This document shows positions 54,541 to 64,000 of a DNA stretch of 64,000 nt, piece by piece (the stretch's first letter is position 1; each line of letters opens with the position of its first letter). A program made the translations under genes and the position numbers. The notes beneath the pieces were generated by a model, which was given only the letters and a program-made list of their open reading frames with translations, was not told the origin of the DNA and ran no database searches. The DNA is from Cordylochernes scorpioides (lineage: Eukaryota > Arthropoda > Arachnida > Pseudoscorpiones > Chernetidae): positions 5,657,947 through 5,721,946 of the forward strand of contig CP092872.1 of NCBI GenBank assembly GCA_030710605.1, in the 5' to 3' direction.

Positions 54541-55107
54541 ACTTTTTGGCATGTATATCGGAATTCAGACAATAACTCTGAAAGATACACTCATGGACAA
54601 AACTTAAGGAAGTTGTACCTTTTAGCATGTATATCGGAATTCAGACAATAACTCTGAAAGATACACTCATGGACAAAACTTAAGGAAGTTGTACCTTTTA
54701 GCATGTATATCGGAATTCAGACAATAACTCTGAAAGATACACTCATGGACAAAACTTAAGGAAGTTGTACCATTTAGCATGTATATCGGAATTCAGACAA
54801 TAACTCTGAAAGATACACTCATGGACAAAACTTAAGGAAGTTGTACCTTTTAGCATGTATATCGGAATTCAGACAATAACTCTGAAAGATACACTCATGG
54901 ACAAAACTTAAGGAAGTTGTACCTTTTAGCATGTATATCGGAATTCAGACAATAACTCTGAAAGATATTTGATACATCGTGACCTTTATTGAAGACACAC
55001 GAGATAACAAAATGTAAACAAAATTGCCTCTATCTCCTTAAAAAAAAAAAAAAATAGACAACCGGTGATATCAAGGACTTAAGTTATTTAAGTTTTGTCC
55101 ATGAGTG
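54541..55107. mobile_element. Tc1-like MITE with 76-bp amplified ends
   Basis: Five copies of the left end start at 54584, 54660, 54736, 54812 and 54888 (GATACACTCATGG), each running to CAATAACTCTGAAA. A partial unit precedes them. The single 3' part ends CCATGAGTG before TA (55108-55109). The unit is shorter than the 118-bp unit at 36462, so amplification used different breakpoints. Confidence 0.88.
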
Positions 55108-55250
55108 TAAGACATAAAATGGATATCTTGTGTATATAAAAATTTAAAAATAAGATGCATATTGACACAGTTGGTTATCTCGTTGTATAAACAATTTCGA
55201 TTTATAAAATACTAACAACACAATAACGACAAATGTTTGTTGTTAATATA

Positions 55251-55512
55251 CACCCATACCTCGCTTTGCGTCGGGGTTACGTTCCAAAAAATCACGACGC
55301 AAATTGAAACGACGCAAAGTGAAAATAAAATTTTGATGGCATGGCGCAATCAAAAACAAAGGTGTTGCCATATTTTAGGAAAAAAATTCAAAAATAATTT
55401 AAAGACTCAATCCAAAAAAACGCAACTTCGAAATTCTAACGACGCACAGTGAAATCAGTAAAAATTAAGCAGCGACGCAACTTCGAAAAAAACGCAAAGC
55501 GAGGTATTGGTG
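55251..55512. mobile_element. Pogo/Tigger-like MITE (262 bp), deletion form of 38498
   Basis: Both ends and TA flanks (55249-55250, 55513-55514) match the 2.1-kb element. The first about 190 bp and last about 65 bp are collinear with it, with a junction near GTGAAATCAGTAAAA. The EEP ORF is absent. Confidence 0.9.
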
Positions 55513-55514
55513 TA

Positions 55515-56932
55515 TTGTCACGTGGAAAATTAGGAAGATCAACCTCAAAGAAATCCATGATAATTTATTTTATATTTCCAAAACAAATTAAAACTTATAA
55601 AATACCCAAAAATGCAAAAAGAGAACTATATAGCGAAATTCTACTATCAAAATTATTCATCTTTTCATAAAATGCACTCATAGACAAAAATTAAGGAAGT
55701 TGTGTATCTTTTAGGAAGTTGAAGCTTTTTTGTATTTTGTTACAATATTTTATTATTATTATTTCAATTGATGATCTAAAAAAAGAAGAAAAGTTTTTTT
55801 AGGGAAGATTTTGTTGGCCATATTGGAATCAATCGAGAATTTCCTTATTGTTATAAAAATAAGACCGTTCATTACACACGCCCTTTGTTGATCGTCCATT
55901 GTGCCAGGAAAAATACAACAAAGCCCATCATTGTTTGCTTCTTTATTGCTTCTTTCCCGGGAATGGTAGACTTGTTCCTTATGGACTACAGCACGACGTC
56001 GTGACACGCCGGAACAAACGGTGTCGGCTGCTGCTATTTCAGCTCCCCCTGGGTCGAGGAGGACTTGACCTCAGGTGGGGCGGTACTTCAGCTGGGGCAG
56101 CTAGGATGGCTTGTAGCAGCTAGCGTGGCTTGTAACAGCTAGCATGGCTTGTAGCTGCTAGGGTTGACTAGTGGAAGCTAGGGTGTCTTGTAGCATCTAG
56201 GACAGCTTGTAGCAGCTAGGATGGTTTGTGGCTTGTAGCTGTTAGGGTAGCTATTAACTGCACAATAGAGAATTATTAGACAATTAACATAATTTTATTT
56301 TGACATCAATACATACAAACGTATATAATACTATATAGAAGGTGTATGTACATGGCGTCTCTACCACCGCTGCAGAGTTTGGTGGAGAATCACCAGAAGA
56401 TCTCCAGCGACACCACGTATTTGGCGATCTACAAAGAAAAGGTAGATCGCGTGATTCGCTACTGAGGAGATGGTGATAGCGTGGTCCTTGAGAACAACCA
56501 GAAAGATCCAGGACTGCAGGTCCGTTGACCGCCTGACGATGGAGAACACCTCTCGGATAAGAGAATGATGATTATAAGATCGTGTCTTGTAGGAACATGG
56601 ATCACTAGACGTTCGTATTTTGGGAATACAAAGATGTTTAGGAAGTTGTGCCTTGAAAGAGCATGGATGATTTCAGGTTCTTGTGATGTAGTAACAAGAA
56701 TAGCTATAGTTTTTTTTTGTCTTGTTGAAGCAAGGGTAGTTTAAAAAATTCGTGCCTTTAATCAGCAAGATGTGGTTAGAACTTTGTTTCCCGCAGCAGC
56801 AAGACTGTTTAGAGGTTCCAGTCTTGGAACATCGCGTGGGTATCTCCTTACAATACCAAGAATGGTCAGAAGTTCGTATTTTTGGACAGTAAGGATAGCT
56901 AAATATTCCTGCTTTTGGAGACAGAAATTTTT
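55515..56932. other. Unassigned; includes a degenerate about 20-bp repeat
   Basis: GTCACGTGGAAAATTAGGAA at 55517 starts a fragment of the family at 60356. At 56085-56260 GGCTTGTAGCAGCTAGG-type words repeat irregularly. Frames of 60-80 codons show no motifs. Confidence 0.5.
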
Positions 56933-57000
56933 ATACAACAACAACAACAAAGCCTTTATTTAGGGCCTCTCGCCTTATACAGGATTCGCCAGTTCACAAG
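56933..57000 (-). mobile_element. Retroelement 3' tail
   Basis: The minus strand reads GGCGAATCCTGTATAAGG, CCTAAATAAAGGCT and (TTG)n, matching the tail at about 42570-42632 and 60303-60345. Coding sequence is not recognised upstream. Confidence 0.6.
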
Positions 57001-57707
57001 GGATGGGGAGAACACTGTGTGGCCTTTTTCCGGGTTATGGACATTTTTATATATAAAGAATTTTTTCATAAAAAGAATTTTAAAGTTCATTTTGATTTGT
57101 TCGTCGATATTTCTTACTTCCATATTTGAAGCTGCCTTTATCGGAGCCTCTTCTTCATAGAAATTTCGAATCGCAGGTCGCTTTTCTCAAATCGAACATC
57201 ATGCAAGTAGATAGTCCTAACTTAAGGTGTATGGGAGAAAACCAATGATGTAAGAGCAGCACAAAAGCGTTAACACACACGCCTTAATGCTTTCATTCAG
57301 GAAATTCCAAAACATAAATGTTTGATTCACTATTGAAATTATCTATTAAATCACTGACTCATAAAAGAAATAAAAGAATAGAACGCTGTTGCCAAAAGAT
57401 TGCGAGGAAGATGTCTTTATCATGAAGAAAGAAGGAGTCAGACGATGGGCGTATGACCTTCTGCAATGGCCGGTTGGAGATCTGCTGACCAATTAGACAA
57501 CCGGAAGCAGGTATCAAGGCCACCAAGCGATTTCCTGTTCAGGCGTCACCTTTCTTTGACATCATCCCATAACTGGTTCCTAGGCGCCATTATCAAAGCT
57601 AGATGGCACAGTTCCGTACAGCGCGGAGAAAATATGAGAGAGATTTTATACTTTTTCTGAAAATATACTTTTCTCTTATAACTATATATTGATAAAATAA
57701 TAGATAA

Positions 57708-57745
57708 TAAAGACTTTCCACTTCCTTAAGTTTTATGCATGAATG
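57708..57745. mobile_element. Tc1-like MITE right-end fragment
   Basis: CACTTCCTTAAGTTTTATGC and ATGAATGT match the right end of the 36462 family. It abuts the (GGT)n edge of the next array, as if the retroelement inserted here. Confidence 0.6.
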
Positions 57746-59478
57746 TGGTGTTGGTGGTGGTGGTGTCTTGTCCGTGGAGCAGATCAGATCGGTCCATGCA
57801 TCCTGATCACAATACCTGCCAACTGAGGTGGTGGTGGTGTCTTGTCCGTGGAGAATACGAGATCGGTCCATGCACCCTGATCACAATACCTGCCAACTGA
57901 GGTGGTGGTGGTGTCTTGTCCATGGAGCAGATCAGATCGGTCCATGCACCCTGATCACAATACCTGCCAACTGAGGTGGTGGTGGTGTCTTGTCCGTGGA
58001 GAATACGAGATCGGTCCATGCACCCTGATCACAATACCTGCCAACTGAGGTGGTGGTGGTGTCTTGTCCATGGAGCAGATCAGATCGGTCCATGCACCCT
58101 GATCACAATACCTGCCAACTGAGGTGGTGGTGGTGTCTTGTCCGTGGAGCAGATCAGATCGGTCCATGCACCCTGATCACAATACCTGCCAACTGAGGTG
58201 GTGGTGGTGTCTTGTCCGTGGAGAATACGAGATCGGTCCATGCACCCTGATCACAATACCTGCCAACTGAGGTGGTGGTGGTGTCTTGTCCATGGAGCAG
58301 ATCAGATCGGTCCATGCACCCTGATCACAATACCTGCCAACTGAGGTGGTGGTGGTGTCTTGTCCGTGGAGAATACGAGATCGGTCCATGCACCCTGATC
58401 ACAATACCTGCCAACTGAGGTGGTGGTGGTGTCTTGTCCGTGGAGCAGATCAGATCGGTCCATGCACCCTGATCACAATACCTGCCAACTGAGGTGGTGG
58501 TGGTGTCTTGTCCGTGGAGAATACGAGATCGGTCCATGCACCCTGATCACAATACCGGCCAACTGAGGTGGTGGTGTCTTGTTCATGGAGTAGATCAGAT
58601 CGGTCCATGCACCCTGATCACAATACCTGCCAACTGAGGTGGTGGTGGTGTCTTGTCCGTGGAGAATACGAGATCGGTCCATGCACCCTGATCACAATAC
58701 CGGCCAACTGAGGTGGTGGTGGTGTCTTGTTCATGGAGCAGATCAGATCGGTCCATGCACCCTGATCACAATACCTGCCAACTGAGGTGGTGGTGGTGTC
58801 TTGTCCGTGGAGAATACGAGATCGGTCCATGCACCCTGATCACAATACCGGCCAACTGAGGTGGTGGTGGTGTCTTGTTCATGGAGCAGATCAGATCGGT
58901 CCATGCACCCTGATCACAATACCGGCCAACTGAGGTGGTGGTGGTGGTGTCTTGTTCATGGAGCAGATCAGATCGGTCCGTGCACCCTGATCACAATACC
59001 GACCAACTGAGGTGGTGGTGGTGTCTTGTCCATGGAGCAGATAAGATCGGTCCGTGCACCCTGATCACAATACCAGCCAACTGAGGTGTCTTGTTCATGG
59101 AGCAGATCAGATCGGTCCATGCACCCTGATCACAATACCGGTCTACTGAGGTGTCTTGTTCATGGAGCAGATCAGATCGGTCCATGCACCCTGATCACAA
59201 TACCGGTCTACTGAGGTGTCTTGTCCATGGAGCAGATCAGATCGGTCCGTGCACCCTGATCACAATACCATCCAACTGAGGTGTCTTGTTCATGGAGCAG
59301 ATCAGATCGGTCCATACACCCTGATCACAATACCAGCCAACTGAGGTGTCTTGTTCATGGAGCAGATCAGATCGGTCCATACACCCTGATCACAATACCA
59401 GCCAACTGAGGTGTCTTGTTCATGGAGCAGATCAGATCGGTCCATGCACCCTGATCACAATACCGGTCTACTGAGGTG
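57746..59478 (-). repeat. 74-bp tandem array made from a retroelement 3' end
   Basis: About 23 units of 74 bp, shorter (about 62 bp) at the right where the GGTGGTGGT run is lost. Read on the minus strand each encodes QLAGIVIRVHGPI, TGA and a (CCA)n tail. Two variants (GGAGAATACGAG and GGAGCAGATCAG) alternate, giving a 148-bp higher-order period in much of the array. It joins the coding fragment at 59468 without a break. Confidence 0.9.
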
Positions 59479-59590
59479 CCGTATGTATGTCCTCTTCTGG
59501 ATTGATGTCTGCTATATAGAGGGCTGCAAGGATGGCAGGGCAATTGTATATGTGGTCTGGTATGAGTTGGGTATGCATGAGTGTAAATAT
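59468..59590 (-). pseudogene. Non-LTR retrotransposon C-terminal fragment, fifth family
   Basis: The minus strand reads PDHIYNCPAILAALYIADIN, EEDIHTAPQ, then TAG where array units have TTG, then TGIVIRVHGPI and TGA. It aligns by eye with the 44252 fragment (PTHIFSCPAMAAAL...). The frame continues upstream to 59779 without recognisable motifs. The premature TAG makes it a pseudogene. Confidence 0.75.
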
Positions 59591-59760
59591 AAGATATATA
59601 CTGTAGATATCAGCCAAGGAGACTTTCCTACCGACAAAGAATCCAGTCGTCCCCTTAATTTGGAACTCAAGAAGAACTTGTAGATGCAGACATTGGGAGA
59701 CGAGACGATGGACAGAGCGTTGTCTACTATGCTCGTTCGAAGATCCAGTCCTGCAGAGCA

Positions 59761-60056
59761 CGCTTGTTCGGCGGTACAACTATTACAATAAGAACGATAC
59801 AGAGAAGATTAGCATGGTCCCTGAGATACCAGTTCGGCGGTACAACTACTACAATAGGAAGGATACAGAAAAGATTAGCATGGTCCCTGAGATACCAGTT
59901 CGGCGGTACAACTACTAAAATAGGAACGATACAGAGAAGATTAGCATGGCCCCTGAGATACCAGTTCGGCGGTACAACAACTACAATAGGAAGGATACAG
60001 AGAAGATTAGCATGGCCCCTGCGCAAGGATGACACGCAAAATCGTGAAGCGTTTCA
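59761..60056 (+). pseudogene. U6 snRNA-like sequence with four-fold repeated 5' half
   Basis: U6 pairs with U2 and the 5' splice site in the spliceosome. Four 66-bp units start with GTTCGGCGG at 59766, 59832, 59898 and 59964, each with the U6-like GATACAGAGAAGATTAGCAT box. Only the last continues into GCGCAAGGATGACACGCAAA and TCGTGAAGCGTTT, the U6 3' half. The 5' stem is altered (CTTCGGCAGCAC expected, TTCGGCGGTACAAC found) and there is no terminal T run. It is a pseudogene; the AAAATCGTGAAGCG spelling is the one I recall from insects. Confidence 0.9.
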
Positions 60057-60355
60057 GATCTGCAAGGACACTATGGCTCTGCAAATTGTTGTTGTCCTTT
60101 ACAGAGAGGTAGTTCTACTGTATTTCAATTTTTTTTTTGTATATTTGGTAATTATTCCTATATGAGAAGTGAGTCATGGAATTCGGATGATGCATCACCA
60201 GGTTGAAAGGTCAATAACCTGGTTGAACGCTTCATGATATTGTGCAGAAGTCATGTTGATTTTTCTTGCATCTCCCATTGGCGAGAGAACTGAGCATTTT
60301 TAACAACAAAAAGCCTTTATTAGAGACACTCACCCCATACAGGATTATTTCATAT
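60057..60355. other. Unassigned, ending in a retroelement tail
   Basis: At 60303-60345 the tail CAACAAAAAGCCTTTATTAG and CATACAGGATT (minus orientation) matches 56933. Otherwise nothing is recognised. Confidence 0.5.
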
Positions 60356-60563
60356 TGCCACGTGGAAAATTAGGGAAGACAAAAACTTCAGGAGGAAACA
60401 AAATTTATTTCAGGGAAGGACAAACTAAGAACGGTAAACAAAAGATAAGCCACGAGGGAAATTTACAGAGTCGCAAGATATAAAATAAAAATGACCACTC
60501 TGTTAAATAAAAAATAATAAAATTAAGAAATACTATGTTACATGAATTAAATTAATACATACT
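60356..60563 (+). repeat. 207-bp direct repeat, left copy
   Basis: Starts GCCACGTGGAAAATTAGGGA and ends near AAATTAAATTAATACAT. It is almost identical to 60902-61108 and related to the repeats at 2541 and 11416. Confidence 0.9.
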
Positions 60564-60582
60564 ATGTTTCATAGCTTCTTCC

Positions 60583-60843
60583 CTATGGGAGCTGTGACCC
60601 ACAGCTAGCAATTATTGTAGATACTGACATGGATCTGACGTGCTTCTGCCAAAGATTCCATCGAAGTCTTGGAACTTTGTCCCTAGTACCTTTGCGTCTA
60701 TTTTCTTTCGGCGTGTAGAGCGGCTTTGTCGTCGTATCGTCTATAGGGACATCGTCATCTTCGAGGGAAGTCTTGGCTTTAGCACGGCGGTGGAATCCTG
60801 ATGTCAGTCTCCGAAAATGTAGATCATAGCACCCATTGCTTCA
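60583..60843 (-). other. Open, coding-like stretch between the direct repeats
   Basis: The minus strand is open for about 86 codons to TAG at 60583, reading SLEDDDVPIDDTTTKPLYTP, then VPRLRWNLWQKHVRSMSVST. It has no upstream ATG and is richer in CG than its surroundings. I recognise no domain. It could be an exon or a captured gene piece. It is also the unique sequence enclosed by the 207-bp repeats. Confidence 0.35.
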
Positions 60844-60901
60844 AGGTCTTCTCGGCGATCTTCAGTTTGTCTTCCCTAACTTACCCAGCATCTCCACCAA
60901 A

Positions 60902-61108
60902 ATGCCACGTGGAAAATTAGGGAAGACAAAAACTTCAGGAGGAAACAAAATTTATTTCAGGGAAGGACAAACTAAGAACGGTAAACAAAAGATAAGCCAC
61001 GAGGGAAATTTACAGAGTCGCAAGATATAAAATAAAAATGACCACTCTGTTAAATAAAAAATAATAAAATTAAGAAATACTATGTTACATAAATTAAATT
61101 AATACATG
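60902..61108 (+). repeat. 207-bp direct repeat, right copy
   Basis: Same as 60356-60563 with about one mismatch seen by eye. The two could be long terminal repeats or a tandem duplication; no TG...CA ends are visible. Confidence 0.9.
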
Positions 61109-61139
61109 CTAGGTTTCAATATAATTTTGTGTGTATTTG

Positions 61140-61520
61140 GTAATTCGACCTATATTTATTTATTTAACAGTTGCAAAGACACGCCATATCCACAATTAGG
61201 ATAATTTCGTGTAAATCTGAAATTATATACAAATCATCGTGAAATTAATATAATTAAACATTGGAAAGTACGCAAATTACACATTCGATGTCAAATTTCT
61301 GCATATAATGATTAGAAATCGAAGCTTGAAATATGTATACCATATAATAATGAAATATGTACACTAAATTTCCATTTACAACAATTGGAACAACGTGTAG
61401 ACTAAGTCACATCCAATGATTACATCAGAACGAGTCAGTGGTCAACAGTCAATACTTTCGTCTTAAAATATACAGCCTGCAGAATCTATTAAACTTGATT
61501 TATCGGTCTTCGATCTATAT
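61140..61520 (-). mobile_element. Jockey-like 3' end (relative of 41097)
   Basis: Begins with the ATTT-repeat tail, then AGACACGCCATATCCACAAT, and reaches TACAGCCTGCAGAATCTATT, the last codons of the ORF. It lacks the foldback MITE, so it gives the empty site for that insertion. The coding part stops at about 61520. Confidence 0.75.
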
Positions 61521-61564
61521 GAGAAGTCGTAAAGATAGAGGCTGCCTGGCCGGCACTCATATAT

Positions 61565-61805
61565 CTTCAAATAAAAGATACTTCAGCCAGTAAATCTTTT
61601 TATTGTCTCGACGTTTCGACAAAAATCGTTTGTCCTCGTCAGGAGCGAACAAAAATTAAAACATTAGGCAAAGCGTTTCTATTCTAGAATAATTTCTAAC
61701 GCTTTACCAATTGTTTTAATTTTTGTTCGCTCCTGACGAGGACAAAAGATTTTTGTCGAGACAATAAAAAGATTTACTGGCCGAAGTGTCTTTTATTTGA
61801 AGATA
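61565..61805. mobile_element. Foldback element of two hammerhead-bearing arms
   Basis: Arms of about 105 bp (ATAAAAGATACTTCAGCCAG on the left, CTGGCCGAAGTGTCTTTTAT on the right) face each other around a 30-bp centre. Each arm holds a hammerhead region; the left one is intact (minus strand) and the right one (plus strand, from about 61729) has lost its core by a short deletion. It is homologous to part of the 13274 insertion. Confidence 0.82.
61610..61642 (-). ncRNA. Hammerhead ribozyme, intact core
   Basis: The minus strand reads CTGACGA, stem II with GACAAA/TTTGTC pairs, GAAAC and GTC. GAG after the cleavage site pairs with CTC before CTGACGA. Stem III lacks a loop, as at 13322. Confidence 0.8.
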
Positions 61806-62685
61806 TATGAGAAATGTAGTAGTCAGATGGAAGCCATGCGGTCAAGTCAAACTTCCTCATATCGCGACGTGATGTAAGCTGGTTTATCGAATATCAGCAA
61901 TGGCTGTGACCTTGACCCCCCCCCCCCAAGATGGGGGAGGGGGAGATAGTGTGAAGGATTCCAGAAACTTGTGCGGTTTGTTCTCGCCATTACGTACCTA
62001 ATGGTACCGTGGACTCGTTGTGGCTGTAGGACCTTGGACAAAGACCTTCGCCCTAAATTGCGTTTCACACAAAGAAGCCGTTTTGACACCTCAGACCCTT
62101 ATTTGAGACAAACATTTATTGGTTTGTCAAGAGGGTAAATTTAGACAAGACAAACACTTGGGGAATTTCACTCGTCTTGGCTTTCCTGTCATGTTAGGCC
62201 GGAACTACGACCAGACCTACCCAGGAGTTGACAATATCATCATAGATGTAAGCCTTTCAAATCTTTGAAAGATCTTGTCGATCTGAATAGATAGTAAGAT
62301 CCATAATCCATCAAAATTCTACTTTTCCTTCTTTTATTGAATCCAAACACATTGTCTGAATAAAAGGGCGTAACTGGATCTGTAAAGAAAAAAACTGCAT
62401 TGAAATAAACTGCAAATAAATTGATAAAAGGGAAATCTCTCGAAATATTTTGAGAAAAAAATTTTTTTTCCTCTACAGATATAGGTACGCCTTTTTATTT
62501 AAACTTATTTAATAGATCGCCTTTTGACTCAAACATTGTGTGAAGTTATTATAAAGATATGTTATCTCAGTTTACTTATTCTAAGTTTCAAAGTTGCAGT
62601 AATTTTTCTTTAATACGGTGTAAAAATCTAGTGAAGCAGCTAGTGCCTATTTGTGTGTGATAAACCAGACATTTTTTTAGTTTTA
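61806..62685. other. No gene recognised
   Basis: A run of C (61917-61928) faces GGGGGAGGGGGAG. An 80-codon minus-strand frame over it has no motif. Confidence 0.5.
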
Positions 62686-62689
62686 ACTA

Positions 62690-62940
62690 GCGCTGTGAAT
62701 TTTTCGAGAAAGGGATTTTGCAGAATGTCCATGCTGAAATAGATTAAAATTATCATAGTTAAGTGGTCTTGCTAAAATATATGAAAATTCACTGATTGGT
62801 TACACTAATATAGATGAGAAAATCGCTAGATGATCAAACTAAAATAAATAAAATTCGCTAGATGGTCAAAATGATATAGATTAAAATTCGCTGAATTTGC
62901 GTTAAAATAGGTGAAAATTCGCGGAGTGGTCGCGCCATGA
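62690..62940. repeat. Degenerate tandem repeat of about 41 bp
   Basis: Words such as AAAATTCGCTAGATGGTCAA and AAAATTCACTGATTGGTTAC recur about every 40 bp with many changes, suggesting an old array. Confidence 0.55.
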
Positions 62941-62974
62941 AGGCAATGTCGTTAACACTTAGTTTTTGCGAGTA

Positions 62975-63118
62975 CAGTAAAACCTCCCTGTAAAGGACAC
63001 CTAATTGCAGGGCAAAGTGTCCTTTTACCGTAGAGTTGATAAATAGTAAAAATTACAATTTTTCAAATGAAAACTGTTCTTTATAGAGAGGTGTCCTCTC
63101 ATGGAGGTTGTTCTACTG
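62975..63118. mobile_element. Pogo-like MITE, 144 bp, third end type
   Basis: CAGTAAAACCTCCCTGTAAA on the left faces GGAGGTTGTTCTACTG on the right, and TA flanks both (62973-62974, 63119-63120). GTGTCCTTT/GAGGTGTCC motifs lie inside. No ORF. Confidence 0.82.
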
Positions 63119-64000
63119 TATAGTCCGTTTTAGGATGACTGTTCAGCAAATGCCAAGATCCTTTCTCTGAATCATTTATCACAGTCCTTAATAGCATAAA
63201 TATAAATAGTATTTGCATTGGTATAAATATATTTTTACACAAATTCTTGGGAAATCCATTAGTAGAACAAAGAAACTGTCCAATGAGAAACGTTTTCCAA
63301 TCAAGCCGCTAACAAAGAAACGATTGCGCATGCTCCATACATCTCACTATAAATCAACTCCACTGATTGGCTGGCGGTCCAGGGTGGCAGAACGTTGTGT
63401 GCGGCCCACAAAGAAGACAGATGACGTAACAGATGACCTCCTTCTTTTCACAGGCAGCAGATCTTGCTGAGATTGAAGCGATGGTCAGCTGCCCCTAGAG
63501 GTCATCTACATGCCATGCCGTTAGCTGGCACTGCATGCCAGTTATCTGGCCGCTTTGTTTCATTGATACATCTTCGGAATGTAAGATTCTGCTAAGGATC
63601 CCACTTCTGACACCAGTTTTTTTTTCAATTCTTTATATTGTTACTCTACTACACTGTTAATTGTTAGCTTTGCGCAGAGGCGATATCATAGCCAGTGAGG
63701 AACTTCCGAGGCGCGATTATTACTAGTTTTATACTGTTACTATTAGAGTATCGCGTTATCTTGCTGTTTTACACAAGGAATAGACACATCGGCGATTTCT
63801 AAATCGAAAAATTGAATGTATATACCTACACGAACATCCTTTATATAAATAAAAGGTATTTGTCAAATCATAAATTGCTTTGCCACTTGGTAAAATAAAT
63901 ACAAACACATCACACACACAGGAGAGAAGCCTTAATGCATATATTTTAAAGAGATTTTAGTTTTGCACAAACATACATGCATAAAACCATCCTTAATATT
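63119..64000. other. No feature recognised
   Basis: An 85-codon plus-strand frame (63213-63470) has no motif I know. The end of the window is AT-rich. Confidence 0.5.

Noticed and set aside
59761..60056. Functional U6 gene
   Set aside because: The 5' stem-loop is altered, the 5' half is repeated four times and there is no T-run terminator.
59764..60165. 133-codon ORF over the U6 repeats
   Set aside because: The frame exists because the 66-bp unit is a multiple of 3; the sequence is explained as U6.
60356..61108. LTR retrotransposon with 207-bp LTRs
   Set aside because: No TG...CA ends, no primer-binding site and no gag-pol; kept only as direct repeats around an open stretch.

Overview
This is a eukaryotic (metazoan) repeat landscape: AT-rich, with no credible intact host gene and dozens of nested transposable elements. 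The element set (mariner, pogo/Tigger-, Tc1- and piggyBac-type elements, Helitrons, Jockey-like non-LTR elements, tRNA-derived SINEs, hammerhead-bearing retroelement fragments) and a U6-like sequence with an invertebrate-style 3' half suggest an arthropod. The non-LTR C-terminal motifs resemble what I recall from chelicerates such as spiders, but this taxonomic call is weak inference.

Layout. Three 100-N scaffold gaps (4425-4524, 22981-23080, 35774-35873) divide the window into contigs A (1-4424), B (4525-22980), C (23081-35773) and D (35874-64000). A matches B 9.1-11.47 kb in direct orientation. C matches B 11.475-22.8 kb plus D to 36.3 kb in inverted orientation. A ends at the base equivalent to B 11474, and the reverse of C starts at the base equivalent to B 11475. 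So A plus reversed C reads as one copy of the locus and B plus D as a second copy. The apparent 24-kb palindrome is most simply two haplotypes (or two segmental copies) interleaved in the scaffold. Comparing the copies gives filled and empty sites for many insertions.

A/B left part: 99-bp and 88-bp tandem arrays, a 5'-truncated Jockey-like element (only in A), two head-to-tail Helitrons (one carrying a decayed mariner) and pogo-type MITEs. B/C arms: SINEs, a 116-bp array built from a retroelement 3' end, a solo LTR, a 56-58-bp minisatellite, foldback MITEs and several hammerhead-ribozyme motifs. D: Tc1-like MITEs with amplified ends, a 2.1-kb TIR element carrying an endonuclease/exonuclease/phosphatase (EEP) ORF inserted inside a hammerhead element, an LTR with two nested insertions, more retroelement 3' ends and their tandem arrays, a 2.2-kb 59-bp minisatellite, a U6-like sequence with a four-fold repeated 5' half, and a foldback element with a hammerhead.

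The most interesting signals are: a set of hammerhead ribozyme motifs, three with intact cores, in small elements with 12-13-bp target duplications; tandem arrays whose unit is the last codons, stop and tail of a non-LTR retroelement; the EEP-carrying TIR element; the U6 repeat; and the interleaved assembly.
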